A stretch of 64,000 nucleotides of DNA from contig NZ_JOGO01000011.1 of the NCBI RefSeq assembly GCF_000719475.1, positions 1 through 64,000 of the forward strand. The letters run 5' to 3'. The position numbers were made by a program, and so were the translations under genes. This DNA comes from Streptomyces sp. NRRL F-5630 (GTDB lineage Bacteria; Actinomycetota; Actinomycetes; Streptomycetales; Streptomycetaceae). Numbering within the stretch: position 1 is the stretch's first letter; every line of letters starts with the position of its first letter. Below are positions 9,121 through 18,328 of the stretch, in pieces. The notes under the pieces are model-generated. The model did not search any database, had not been told where the DNA came from, and saw only the letters and a program-made list of their open reading frames with translations.

Positions 9121-9891
9121 TCAGGCGTCCCGGTGGCGCAGCAGCGCGTACCCGACGAGCAGGGCCGCGGCGACCCACGCCACCATGATGAGGAGCCCGC
9201 CCCAGGGCCCGTAGGGGGTGTTGTCGTGCAGCGGCGGGACGACCTGCATGATCTTCGTGCCCGCCTGGTCGGGGAGGTACTGGCCGACCTTCTTCGTCGC
9301 GTTCACGTTGCCGAGGATGCTGGAGATGATGAAGAAGAACGGCATGAGGATGCCGAGCGAGAGCAGCGGGCTGCGCAGCATCGCCGCGACCCCCATCGAG
9401 AACATCGCGATGAGCGTCATGTAGAGCGCGGCGCCGAAGACCGCGCGCAGCACGCCGTGGTCGCCGATCGAGGCCCCGTGGTCGCCGAGGATCAGCTGTC
9501 CGACGAAGAACGAGACGAAGGCCGTGATCAGCCCGACGAGGAAGGCGAGCACCGTCGCGACGGCGACCTTCGAGAAGAAGAAGACGCCCCGGCGCGGCAC
9601 CGCCGCGAGCGAGGTGCGGATCATCCCCGTCGAGTACTCGTTGGAGACGACGAGCACACCGAAGACGATCATCGCGAGCTGACCGAGGCCCATCCCGGCG
9701 AAGCTCACGTAGGTGGGATCGAAGGTGAGCCGCTCCTCGCGGCTCATGGAGCTGAAGTCGTTGTTCGACACGACGCTGATGAGCACGCCGAGGCCGAAGG
9801 TGACGACGAACGCCAGACCGAGGGTCCACACGGTCGAGGCGACGGAGCGGATCTTCGTCCACTCCGAGCGGAGTACTTGTGGCACGGCCAT
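9121..9891 (-). CDS. ABC-2 type transporter permease (pair 1)
   Basis: 256 residues with about six membrane helices. The N-terminus LRSEWTKIRSVASTVWTLG matches the paralogous permease at 6891-7844. Its ATG lies 3 nt after the stop of the ATPase gene at 9895-10899, so both are in one transcript and form one exporter. No substrate-binding protein is encoded nearby, as expected for this class. Confidence 0.92.
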   Translation of the reverse strand: MAVPQVLRSEWTKIRSVASTVWTLGLAFVVTFGLGVLISVVSNNDFSSMSREERLTFDPTYVSFAGMGLGQLAMIVFGVLVVSNEYSTGMIRTSLAAVPRRGVFFFSKVAVATVLAFLVGLITAFVSFFVGQLILGDHGASIGDHGVLRAVFGAALYMTLIAMFSMGVAAMLRSPLLSLGILMPFFFIISSILGNVNATKKVGQYLPDQAGTKIMQVVPPLHDNTPYGPWGGLLIMVAWVAAALLVGYALLRHRDA

Positions 9892-9894
9892 CGC

Positions 9895-10899
9895 TCAGTT
9901 GCCCTTCCGGTCCCGGTTCTCGCCCCAGCCCTGTCCGCCCGCCGGGGGCGGGGGCGGCGGCTCGGCGCCGGGCGGGACCGTGGCGGGGCCCGCTCCGGTG
10001 TGTGCGTGGTACTCGACCGTCTGGGCCGTGAGCTGCATGAACGCGTCCTCCAGAGAGGCCGACTGCGGGCTCAGCTCGTGCAGGACGAGGTCGTGCCGGT
10101 GGGCCAGCTCACCGAGGCGCGCCGGGTCGGCGTGGTCCGCCTCCAGCGTCCCGTCCGTCCCCTCGGTCACCCGGATGCCCTCCTGGCGCAGCACGTCGAG
10201 GAGGCGTTCGCGCTCGGGGGAGCGGAGGCGGACGTACGTCCGGGAGTTGTCCCGGATGAAATCGGCCATCGAGGTGTCGGCGAGGAGCTTGCCGCGGCCG
10301 ATGACGACGAGGTGTTCGGCCGTCAGCGCCATCTCGCTCATGAGGTGCGAGGAGACGAAGACGGTACGGCCCTGGTGGGCGAGCGAGCGCATCAGGTTCC
10401 TGATCCAGTGGATGCCCTCGGGGTCGAGGCCGTTCACCGGCTCGTCGAACATGAGGATGCGCGGGTCGCCGAGGAGCGCGCCCGCGATGCCGAGGCGCTG
10501 CCCCATGCCGAGCGAGAAGCCCTTCGCGCGCTTCTTCGCGACCGCCGTCAGGCCCACGATGTCCAGGACCTCGTCCACGCGCCCGGCCGGGATGCCGTTC
10601 GACTGGGCCAGGCACAGCAGGTGGTTGCGGGCGCTGCGCCCGCCGTGCATCGCCTTCGCGTCGAGGAGCGCGCCGACCTGCGTGAGCGGTTCGTCGAGCG
10701 CCGCGTACGGCTTGCCGTCGATGAGCACACGGCCCCGTGTCGGCTTGTCCAGACCGAGCATCATGCGCATGGTGGTCGACTTGCCCGAGCCGTTGGGGCC
10801 CAGGAAGCCGGTCACCACGCCCGGGCGCACGGTGAAGGACAGGTCGTCCACGGCGAGTTTGTCGCCGTAGCGTTTCGTCAGCGCTGAAACCTCGATCAT
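9895..10899 (-). CDS. ABC transporter ATP-binding protein (pair 1)
   Basis: 334 residues. Walker A GPNGSGKST at 34-42, signature LGMGQ at 130-134 and Walker B ILMFDE at 148-153. The C-terminal 40 residues are Pro/Gly-rich. It is the first gene of the two-pair cluster. There is no Shine-Dalgarno before the ATG; instead TAGCGT lies 6 nt upstream, suggesting a leaderless mRNA. Cargo is unknown; the place next to filP and scy is conserved in the genus as I recall it, so a cell-envelope role is possible but not shown. Confidence 0.93.
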   Translation of the reverse strand: MIEVSALTKRYGDKLAVDDLSFTVRPGVVTGFLGPNGSGKSTTMRMMLGLDKPTRGRVLIDGKPYAALDEPLTQVGALLDAKAMHGGRSARNHLLCLAQSNGIPAGRVDEVLDIVGLTAVAKKRAKGFSLGMGQRLGIAGALLGDPRILMFDEPVNGLDPEGIHWIRNLMRSLAHQGRTVFVSSHLMSEMALTAEHLVVIGRGKLLADTSMADFIRDNSRTYVRLRSPERERLLDVLRQEGIRVTEGTDGTLEADHADPARLGELAHRHDLVLHELSPQSASLEDAFMQLTAQTVEYHAHTGAGPATVPPGAEPPPPPPAGGQGWGENRDRKGN

Positions 10900-10911
10900 G
10901 TGTCCACGCTA
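10900..10911 (-). promoter_or_regulatory. -10 element for a leaderless ABC transcript
   Basis: On the minus strand TAGCGT (10911-10906) is followed by 6 nt and the ATG at 10899. There is no purine-rich ribosome site. No good -35 was found. Confidence 0.45.
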
Positions 10912-11010
10912 GCGAAGTCCCCGCGCGAACACGCGGTGGAGAGGGCGCGGCGCGGACTCGGGTCCGTAACGGAAACCGGAGGACGGGCCTCAGGGGGCGC
11001 GGCGGCGGAG

Positions 11011-11163
11011 GGATGTGGCGGCACCGGCGGACGCGGAACCGAGCACCAGCGCACGGAGACCGCGGCACCGGCACACGGATGTGGCGGCACCGGCGCACGC
11101 GGACCGGAGCACCGGCACGCCGACATCGCAGCACCCGCGCACGGACATCGCGGCACCGCACAC
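11011..11163. repeat. 22-bp degenerate tandem repeat, seven units
   Basis: Seven head-to-tail units start at 11011, 11033, 11055, 11077, 11099, 11121 and 11143 (the last is 21 bp). The most constant part is GGCACCGGCGCAC; units 1 and 4 are nearly identical, hinting at a 66-bp higher-order duplication. Units abut without spacers. The block fills most of the 336-bp gap between the ABC gene and filP, ending just before the filP terminator. Confidence 0.85.
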
Positions 11164-11166
11164 GGA

Positions 11167-11199
11167 AACCGGGCGGAGGCATTCGGCCTCCGCCCGGTT
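11167..11199. terminator. filP terminator hairpin
   Basis: A 14-bp perfect stem (AACCGGGCGGAGGC with its complement) and loop ATTCG sit 36 bp beyond the filP stop. There is no U-tract. Confidence 0.75.
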
Positions 11200-11235
11200 C
11201 TCCGGTCGTTCACCCCCGTGCGAGGTGGCGTCGCG

Positions 11236-12171
11236 TCAGCGGGACTGCTGCGCCGGGACGCCCCGCGTGACGGTCTCGTCCTCGGCGGGCGCGCCCGCCG
11301 CGGCGACGGCCGCACCGGTGAGCGTCGCGAGCATCTCGCGCACGTTGGTGAGCTGCGCGTTGATCGAGTCGCGGCGGTTGGTGAGGGCCGCGAGCTCGCG
11401 CTCGGACTCGCTGCGGATGCGGTCGGCCTTCGCGTTGGCGTCCGCGACGATGTCCTCGGCCTGGCGCTGCGCCGTCTCGATCGTCTGGCGCGAGCGGCGC
11501 TCGGCGTCCGTGCGGAGCTTCTCGGCCTCCAGGCGGAGCTGCTCGGCGCGGTGCTCGATCTCCGCGAGACGCTTCTCGGCCTTCGCCTGACGCGAGGCGA
11601 GGTCGCGCTCGGACTGCTCGCGGCGCTTGGCGAGATTCGTCTCGAAGTCGGCGGCGGCCTGCGCGGCCTTGGCGCGGGTCTCCTCGAAGAGGGCGTCCGC
11701 CTCCTCGCGCTTCGACTGCGCGTCCTTCTGCGCCTCGGCACGCAGGTTGCCGGCCTCGCCCTTGGCCTTCTCGACGATCCGGACGCCTTCGTCCTCGGCC
11801 TTCGCCTTGCGCTCGGAGGCGTAGGACTCGGCGTCGTTGCGCACCTGCTGCGCCGCGGACTCGGCGAGCTCCCGGTGCTGCTCGGCGGCCCGGCGGGCCT
11901 CCTCGCGCAGGTCCTTCGCCTCTTCCTCGGCGAGCCGCAGGATCTTCTCGACGCGGGCACCGAGGCCCGCGTACGAAGGCTCCGCGTCACTCACCTGCGC
12001 CTGGGCGTTCTGCGTTTCGAGGTGCAGCTCCTCGATCCGCTTCTCCAGGGCGGTGATGCGGTTCAGCGCGCTGTCACGGTCGGAGACGAGCTTCGAGATG
12101 CGTTCGTCCACCTGAGCGCGGTCGTACCCACGCCGCACAAGCTCGAAGCCGTAGGGGGAAGTGTCGCTCAT
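11236..12171 (-). CDS. filP: Intermediate-filament-like coiled-coil protein FilP
   Basis: 311 residues, almost entirely coiled coil, rich in Ala, Glu, Arg and Lys. FilP forms cytoskeletal filaments behind the hyphal tip, gives hyphae stiffness and interacts with DivIVA and Scy. The N-terminus carries FELVRRGYDRAQVDERI, a DivIVA-like start seen in these proteins. From about residue 80 the heptad pattern is continuous; the last 25 residues are Ala/Pro-rich and non-coiled. ATG 12171 has CAGGAAC upstream. The length is essentially that of S. coelicolor FilP (about 310). It lies 255 bp downstream of scy on the same strand. Confidence 0.95.
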   Translation of the reverse strand: MSDTSPYGFELVRRGYDRAQVDERISKLVSDRDSALNRITALEKRIEELHLETQNAQAQVSDAEPSYAGLGARVEKILRLAEEEAKDLREEARRAAEQHRELAESAAQQVRNDAESYASERKAKAEDEGVRIVEKAKGEAGNLRAEAQKDAQSKREEADALFEETRAKAAQAAADFETNLAKRREQSERDLASRQAKAEKRLAEIEHRAEQLRLEAEKLRTDAERRSRQTIETAQRQAEDIVADANAKADRIRSESERELAALTNRRDSINAQLTNVREMLATLTGAAVAAAGAPAEDETVTRGVPAQQSR

Positions 12172-12426
12172 GGGGTTCCTGTCGAAAGAGACCGGTGAGG
12201 TGATAGGGGGAATCCTAGGGGTCGGGGCGGCGTGTCATCGAGCAAATGCCCGTTTGATCTGGAGAATGCCACCCCTTTTGTGCGTGCGTGGACCGTAATC
12301 TTCCGATCCACCGTCAACACGGTGTCCCCATAGGACGACTGACCTGCCGTCGTCACCGGAAACACCGTCCCTCCGGCTCGCACACCCGCAGCACTCCCGA
12401 CGCCGTGCGCACTTCTGCCACTGTGA

Positions 12427-15400
12427 CTACCGCTCCGTCTGCTTTCCACCCGAACGAGTCGATCCGGCCACGGCCCCCGCCTTGACGCCGCTCTGCGCGT
12501 CGCGTCCGCCCGCGCCCTTGCCGGCCCCCTCGCCCGGCCCACCGGCGTTCTTGCCGCCGGGGGCCTCGAAGTTCTCCAACGCCTCCAGTACGTCCTGGAC
12601 ACGGCCGATCTCGGCATTGATGTCCTGCCGACGCCGCACCAGGATGTCCAGTTCGCGCTGCCCTTCCGTCGTGATCCGCTCCGCCTCGGCTTTCGCGTCG
12701 GCGACGAGCCGGTCGGCGAGCGCCTCCGCCTCGGTCTTCTTCTGACCGGCCTCCTTCAGGAGCGTCTCGGCCTTCTTGACCGCGGCGATCCTGACCTTGC
12801 CGGCCTCCGAGTTGGCGTCCGCGAGGAGATCCTTCGCCTTCGCCTCGGCCTCGGCGAGCTGCTCCTCGGCCGCCTTGACGAGCGCGTCGCAGCGCTCGCC
12901 CGCCGTGCGCATCGCCTCCGCCGACTCGCGGCGTGCCCGCTCGTGCAGCTCCTCGATCTCCGTCGTGATCCGCTCGCGCAGCTCCTCGGCCCGCTCCCGC
13001 ACCCGCGTCGCGTCGCCCCGTGCCCCGACGAGGAGTTCGTCCGCGTCGGCGCGGGCCTTCTCGACCGCCGCGTGGCCCTCGGCACGGCCCTCGGCGACGA
13101 TCCGCTCGGCCTCCGAGCGCGCCGCGCCCACCATCCGGTCGGCCTGCTCCTCGGCGTCCGCCGTCGTCTTGAGCGCCGCTTCGAGCGCCTCGTTCGACAG
13201 CTTCTCGGCCTCCGCGCTCGCCTCCGAGACGAGCCTGTCGACCTGCTCGGCGGCCTCGGTGCGCCGCTTGTTCGCCTCCGCCCGCGCCTCGTCGAGCAGC
13301 CGCTGCGCCTCCGCGCGCGCCTCGCTCCGTGCCCGTTCCGCCTCCTCGGCCGTACGGGCCGTCAGCTCCGCCGCGCGCTCCTTCGCCGCCCGCTCCGCCT
13401 CCCGGGCCTGCGCCGCGGCCGACTCGGCCTCGCCGCGCAGCTGTTCGGCCGCGGCCTTCGCCTCGGCGAGCAGCCGCTCCGACTCGTCCTTGGCGCGCGT
13501 GAGCCGCCGGTTCGCCTCCGCCGTCGCGCCGACGACCTCGCGCTCGGCCTCGGCCGCCGCCTCCTCGCGCTGCCGCGTCGTCTCCGCCGCGACCCGCGCG
13601 GTCAGCTCCTCGGCCTCGGTGCGCGCCCCCGTGAGCAGGGTGTCTGCCGCCTCGGCGGCCTCGGTGCGGATACGGTTCGCGTCCTCGCGGGCCTCGGCCC
13701 GCGCCGCCTGCGCCTCGCGCTCGGCGTTCTCGCGCTCCCCGGCGAGCGCGGCGCGCACCTGCTCCGCGTGCCGCTCGGTCGCCGTGCGCAGCTCCTCGGC
13801 GGCCCGCTCGGTCTCCGTGCGCAGCGCTTCGGCGGCCTGCTCGGACTCGGTCCGCAGCCGCTCGGCCTCCTCGGCCGCCTCGCGCACCGTGTGCTCGGCC
13901 AGCTCCGTGGCCTGCGTGCGCTCCTCGCGCGCCTCGGCCCGCAGGCGGGCCGCGTCCTCGCCCGCTCGCTCGCGCTCCGCGTAGGCGTCCGCGCGGACCC
14001 GGTCGGCCTCCTCCTGCGCCTCGCCGCGCGTGCGCTCCGCCGCGTGCTCCGCCGCCGCGCGCAGCCCCTTGGCGGCCTCCTCGGCTCGTTCCTCTATCCC
14101 CGCCACGGCCTCGCGCGCCTGCTGCGCGGACTGCTCCGCCGCCGCGACCAGCTCACCGGCCCGGGTCTCCGCCTCCTCGACGAGCCGGACGGCCTCGGCC
14201 TCCGCCTCCTCGACCCGCGTACGCGCCTTGGTCAGCAGCTCCTCGGCCCGCTCGCGGGCCCGCTCCCGTTCCTCGCCCGCCTCGGTACGCGCCGACTCCA
14301 GCGTCTCCTCGGCCGTGCGCCGCCGCCGCTCCGCCTCCTCCTGCGCCGCGGCCAGCTCCTCGGCCGCCTGCGTCGTGAGGCGCTCGGCCGCCGCGCCCGC
14401 CTCGGCACGCAGCCGCTCCCCGGTCTCGCGGGCCTCGTTGCGTACCCGGGCCGCCTCCGTCTCGGCGTCGGCGCGCAGCCGTACGGCGGTGGTCTCCGCC
14501 TCGGCCCGCGAGGCCGCGGCCTCGGCGGCGGCCTCGCTCCGCAGCCGCTCGGCCTCGGCCTCCGCCTCCTCGCGCACCGCCCGGGCCCGCTCGGCCGCCT
14601 CGGCCCGTACCTTCTCCGCGTCCTCCGCGCTCGCCGCGCGCAGCCGCTCCGCCTCGGCGCGCGCCTCGCTCAGCGCCTCCTCGGCGCTCGTGAGGCGCTG
14701 CTCGGCCTCGGCCCGCAGCCGGGCCAGCTCCTCGGCCGCGTCGTCCTTGAGCGCCTGCGCCGCCCGCTCCGCCTCGGACCGCAGCTCCGCCGCGGCCTCC
14801 TCGGCGCGCGCCCGCTCCGCCTCGCCGCGCTCGGCGGCCTCGGTCGTGAGCCGCTCCGCCTCGGTACGGGCCTCGGCGAGCAGCTCCTCGGCCTGCTCGT
14901 GCAGCGCGCGGGCCTTCTGCTCGCCCTCCGCGCGCGCCTTCTCGGCGTCCTCCGCCGCCGTGCCGCGCAGCTCCTCGGCGTCCGCGCGCGCCTTGGTCAG
15001 CAGCTCCTCGGCCCGCCCCGCGGCCTCCTCGATCTGCTGCACCGCCTCGCGACGCGCCTCGCCCCGGATGCGCTCGCCCTCGGCGACCGCGTCGGCGCGC
15101 AACTGCTCGGCCTCGCCGCGCAGCCGCCGCGCCTCCTCCTGGAGCTCGACGGTGCGTGCCCGGTACTCCTTGGTGTCGTCCTTCGCGGCCCCGCGCAGCT
15201 CGTCGGCCGCCGACTCGGCCTCGGCGCGCAGCCGTTCGGCCTCGGACTGCGCCTCGGCCTTGATCCGCTCGGCCTCCTCGGAGGCGGAGCCCGTCGTCGC
15301 CCGCGCGTCCTCCTCGGCCTTGTGCAGCACCTCCTCGGCACTGCGCGCCGCCTTCGCGAGCGCCGCGGCGGCGTCCTCGGCGGCGGAGGCGCGGGCCTTC

Positions 15401-16458
15401 TCGGCCGCCTCGGCGAGCACGCGCTCCGCCTCGGCGACGGCCTCCTCCCGCTCGCGCACCGCCTCCGCCTTGAGCGCCTCGGCCTCCTTGGTGGCCTCGC
15501 TCACCAGGCGCGCGATCTGCTCCTTGGCGGTACGGGTGCGCAGCTCGTTGTCCGCCTCGACGGTCGACAGGACCTTCGCGGCCCGCTCGTCGGCCTCGCC
15601 CGTGACCTTCTCGGCCGCGGCCCGTGCCTCGCGCAGCACCCGCTCGGCCTCCGCGAGCCGCTCCTCGGCCGCCCTCGCCTGCTCGGTCGCCTGCCGCCGC
15701 GCCTCCTCGGTCTCGCTCGTGGCGGAGGTCCGCAGCCGCTCGGCGTGCTCGGTGGCCTCCTGCGCCTGCGCGGCGGCCGAGGAGAGCAGCCGCTCCGCCT
15801 CGGCGCGGGCCCGGCGCAGCAGCCCGTCCGCCTCGGCGCGGGCGCTCTCCGCCTCGCCGCCGAGGCGCTGCCTGGTCTCCTCGATGACACGCTGCGCCTC
15901 CGCGCGCGCCGCGGCGAGGGCGCGCTCGGACTCGGCCCGCGCCTCGTCCACGAGCTGCCGGGCCTGCGCCTCGCTGCGGGCGCGCAACTGCTCGGCCCAG
16001 GCGACGTTCTCGTTGACGTGGGTCTCGACGGTCGCGCGGCGCTCGGCCAGCTCCTGATCGAGCTGCTGGCGCCTGCTCGTCGCCTCCTGGTGCAACTCCG
16101 CCTGGAGCCGCGCCTGCTGCTCCGCGTGCTCCTGGAGGAGGCGCTGGGTGCGGGAGCGGGCCTCGCGCAGCTCGCGCTCGGCGTCGATGCGCAGCTGGTC
16201 GGCCTGCATCTGCGCGGTGCGCAGCATCTGCTCGGCCTGGTAGGCGATGTCGCCGTTCTCGTACCGAGGACGGAGCGCGAGCGCGCGCCGCGCCTCGTGC
16301 AGCTTGGCGCGCAAGACCTCGACCTGGTAGCCGAGGTCGTCGGCGTGCTGGACGGCCTTCTCCCGATCGGTCTTCAGCCGCTTCATCTCGGCTTCGAACC
16401 GTGAGAGGTGGTCGTCGTCAGCAGCTTGGTGGCTCTCCTGGCGTTCGTAGCCCCGCAC
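12427..16458 (-). CDS. scy: Polarity scaffold coiled-coil protein Scy
   Basis: 1343 residues from GTG 16458 (MRGYERQESHQ). Scy is the very long coiled-coil scaffold that organises the tip-organising centre with DivIVA and FilP and controls branching. A short N-terminal coiled coil (about residues 15-60, containing HADDLGYQVEVLRAKL) is followed by roughly 1200 residues of near-uniform Ala/Glu/Arg repeats; the known protein has 11-residue (hendecad) periodicity. The last 40 residues are Gly/Ala/Lys-rich. The frame is open for 68 more codons upstream, but that extension is Arg/Pro-rich and not coiled. S. coelicolor Scy is about 1326 residues, so this one is slightly longer. Confidence 0.94.
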   Translation of the reverse strand: MRGYERQESHQAADDDHLSRFEAEMKRLKTDREKAVQHADDLGYQVEVLRAKLHEARRALALRPRYENGDIAYQAEQMLRTAQMQADQLRIDAERELREARSRTQRLLQEHAEQQARLQAELHQEATSRRQQLDQELAERRATVETHVNENVAWAEQLRARSEAQARQLVDEARAESERALAAARAEAQRVIEETRQRLGGEAESARAEADGLLRRARAEAERLLSSAAAQAQEATEHAERLRTSATSETEEARRQATEQARAAEERLAEAERVLREARAAAEKVTGEADERAAKVLSTVEADNELRTRTAKEQIARLVSEATKEAEALKAEAVREREEAVAEAERVLAEAAEKARASAAEDAAAALAKAARSAEEVLHKAEEDARATTGSASEEAERIKAEAQSEAERLRAEAESAADELRGAAKDDTKEYRARTVELQEEARRLRGEAEQLRADAVAEGERIRGEARREAVQQIEEAAGRAEELLTKARADAEELRGTAAEDAEKARAEGEQKARALHEQAEELLAEARTEAERLTTEAAERGEAERARAEEAAAELRSEAERAAQALKDDAAEELARLRAEAEQRLTSAEEALSEARAEAERLRAASAEDAEKVRAEAAERARAVREEAEAEAERLRSEAAAEAAASRAEAETTAVRLRADAETEAARVRNEARETGERLRAEAGAAAERLTTQAAEELAAAQEEAERRRRTAEETLESARTEAGEERERARERAEELLTKARTRVEEAEAEAVRLVEEAETRAGELVAAAEQSAQQAREAVAGIEERAEEAAKGLRAAAEHAAERTRGEAQEEADRVRADAYAERERAGEDAARLRAEAREERTQATELAEHTVREAAEEAERLRTESEQAAEALRTETERAAEELRTATERHAEQVRAALAGERENAEREAQAARAEAREDANRIRTEAAEAADTLLTGARTEAEELTARVAAETTRQREEAAAEAEREVVGATAEANRRLTRAKDESERLLAEAKAAAEQLRGEAESAAAQAREAERAAKERAAELTARTAEEAERARSEARAEAQRLLDEARAEANKRRTEAAEQVDRLVSEASAEAEKLSNEALEAALKTTADAEEQADRMVGAARSEAERIVAEGRAEGHAAVEKARADADELLVGARGDATRVRERAEELRERITTEIEELHERARRESAEAMRTAGERCDALVKAAEEQLAEAEAKAKDLLADANSEAGKVRIAAVKKAETLLKEAGQKKTEAEALADRLVADAKAEAERITTEGQRELDILVRRRQDINAEIGRVQDVLEALENFEAPGGKNAGGPGEGAGKGAGGRDAQSGVKAGAVAGSTRSGGKQTER

Positions 16459-16918
16459 CGCGCGGTCCCATCCGTCCCCTGGTCGTGACACTCCGAGCGA
16501 GCCCGCCCGCCCTTCGGACGTGCTCCGGTCCTGCGGGGACCCGTCCGGTGGACCGGTTCCCTTCGTGCGGGGGCCCGCCCGGCGGACGTGCTCCCGTCTT
16601 CGGGGAATGGTGTCAGAAAGCCGCCCCGGCGCGCACCGTCGCCCCGACATCGCCCCTGTCACCCGGACCCCGGCCCGCGACCCCGCGGACGCGACCGCGA
16701 GGCCGGGCCCACGGTCGCGACCGGGAGCCGGGGGCCAACCCTACCGGCACCCCTATCCCGAGGTCAGTCCTCCGTCCCCTTCCGGCCGATGATCCCGCCG
16801 CGCCGACGGCCGCCGCGGGGTGCGGCCCGTCACACGTCCGGCCCGGTGACCGCCCGCTCACCGCTCAGTACATTGAGGTGAACCCTCGTTCACTCTCACT
16901 GCATAGGGGCTGTGCGTC
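16459..16918. other. Intergenic 460 bp between scy and the thiolase
   Basis: Divergent promoter region with no gene found. In S. coelicolor I recall a methylmalonyl-CoA epimerase gene here (SCO5398); no frame in this gap has such a protein. The only clear element is the inverted repeat at 16878-16893. Confidence 0.55.
16878..16893. promoter_or_regulatory. Inverted repeat upstream of thiolase (putative operator)
   Basis: GTGAAC-CCTC-GTTCAC is a perfect 6-bp inverted repeat with a 4-nt spacer, 25 bp before the thiolase ATG. The position suits a repressor site; the binding protein is unknown. Confidence 0.45.
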
Positions 16919-18130
16919 ATGGCCGGAACAGCTGGAACCCAGGGCACCACGTCGGTGATCGTCGCGGGCGCCCGCACCCCGATGGGCCGTCTCCTCGGCT
17001 CGCTGAGATCCTTCTCGGGCGCCGACCTCGGCGGCTTCGCGATCAAGGCCGCGCTGGAGCGGGCCGGGATCGGCGGGGACCAGGTCCAGTACGTGATCAT
17101 GGGGCAGGTGCTCCAGGCGGGCGCCGGGCAGCTCCCGGCCCGCCAGGCCGCCGTCAAGGCGGGCATCCCGATGAGCGTGCCCGCGCTCACCGTCAACAAG
17201 GTGTGCCTCTCCGGGCTCGACGCCATCGCGCTCGCCGACCAGCTCATCCGCGCCGGTGAGTTCGACATCGTCGTCGCGGGCGGTCAGGAGTCGATGACCA
17301 ACGCCCCGCACCTGCTCCCGCACTCCCGCGCGGGCCACAAGTACGGCGCGATCGAGATGCTCGACGCGATGGCCCACGACGGGCTCACCGACGCCTTCGA
17401 GAACATCGCGATGGGCGAGTCCACCGAGAAGCACAACACCCGCCTCGGCATCACGCGCGCCCCGCAGGACGAGTTCGCCGCGCTGAGCCACCAGCGGGCC
17501 GCCGCCGCGCAGAAGAACGGGATCTACGAGGCGGAGATCACGCCCGTCGAGATCCCGCAGCGCAAGGGCGAGCCCGTCCTCTTCGCCACGGACGAGGGCG
17601 TACGGGCCGACACGACCGTCGAGACGCTCGGCAAGCTCCGCCCGGCCTTCGCCGAGGACGGCACGATCACCGCGGGCACCGCCTCGCAGATCTCCGACGG
17701 CGCGGCGGCCGTCGTCGTGATGAGCCGCGCCAAGGCCGAGGAGCTGGGCCTCGAATGGCTTGCCGAGATCGGCGCGCACGGCAACGTCGCGGGCCCGGAC
17801 AACTCCCTCCAGTCGCAGCCGTCGAACGCCATCAAGCACGCGCTCTCCAAGGAGGGCATCGGCGTCGGGGACCTCGACCTCATCGAGATCAACGAGGCGT
17901 TCGCCGCCGTCGCCGTGCAGTCGATGGCCGAGCTCGGCGTCACCCCGGAAAAGGTGAACGTCAACGGCGGTGCCATCGCCCTCGGCCACCCGATCGGCAT
18001 GTCGGGCGCCCGCCTCGTCCTCCACCTCGCGCTGGAGCTCAAGCGGCGCGGCGGCGGGGTGGGCGCCGCGGCCCTGTGCGGGGGCGGCGGGCAGGGCGAC
18101 GCGCTGGTGGTGCGGGTGCCGAAGAAGTAG
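16919..18130 (+). CDS. Acetyl-CoA C-acetyltransferase (thiolase)
   Basis: 403 residues. Condenses two acetyl-CoA to acetoacetyl-CoA or runs in reverse in degradation. The catalytic set is complete: nucleophile C96 in NKVCLSG, H357 in [10 protein letters not shown] and C387 in CGGGGQG. NEAFA lies before the C-terminal domain. ATG 16919 follows AGGGGC. In S. coelicolor the equivalent is, from memory, SCO5399, implicated in acetoacetyl-CoA supply to the ethylmalonyl-CoA pathway. It is monocistronic and followed by a strong terminator. Confidence 0.94.
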   Translation: MAGTAGTQGTTSVIVAGARTPMGRLLGSLRSFSGADLGGFAIKAALERAGIGGDQVQYVIMGQVLQAGAGQLPARQAAVKAGIPMSVPALTVNKVCLSGLDAIALADQLIRAGEFDIVVAGGQESMTNAPHLLPHSRAGHKYGAIEMLDAMAHDGLTDAFENIAMGESTEKHNTRLGITRAPQDEFAALSHQRAAAAQKNGIYEAEITPVEIPQRKGEPVLFATDEGVRADTTVETLGKLRPAFAEDGTITAGTASQISDGAAAVVVMSRAKAEELGLEWLAEIGAHGNVAGPDNSLQSQPSNAIKHALSKEGIGVGDLDLIEINEAFAAVAVQSMAELGVTPEKVNVNGGAIALGHPIGMSGARLVLHLALELKRRGGGVGAAALCGGGGQGDALVVRVPKK

Positions 18131-18134
18131 GGGG

Positions 18135-18184
18135 ACGCAGCAAGGGGGCGGACTCCGTGCGGGGAGTCCGCCCCCTTGCTGCGT
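18135..18184. terminator. Strong terminator after the thiolase
   Basis: A 22-bp perfect stem with a 6-nt loop (GTGCGG) starts 4 bp after the thiolase stop. It could also serve the convergent PepSY gene ending at 18329. Confidence 0.85.
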
Positions 18185-18328
18185 AGATCTGTGCGGCGGG
18201 TCCGGCCCTCGTTCCGCGGGTTCGTGCGGGGGGTCCGGCCTTGCTCCGCGGGCGCGTCGTGCTCGCGCCGCGCGCGGGCGGCGGCCCGTCATGACGACCA
18301 CGCGGGGCCGGAGGCCGTGCCAGGGACC

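Noticed and set aside
11011..11163. The 22-bp repeats as a CRISPR array
   Set aside because: Units abut with no unique spacers, are degenerate, and no cas genes are near.
12943..16404. A 1153-codon open frame on the plus strand opposite scy
   Set aside because: It is an antisense shadow of the Ala/Glu/Arg codons of scy; the translation is Leu/Arg/Gly-rich without domains, and no ribosome site precedes it.
16459..16662. A longer Scy start giving 1411 residues
   Set aside because: The extra 68 residues are Arg/Pro/Gly-rich and not coiled; the known family starts at MRGYERQE.
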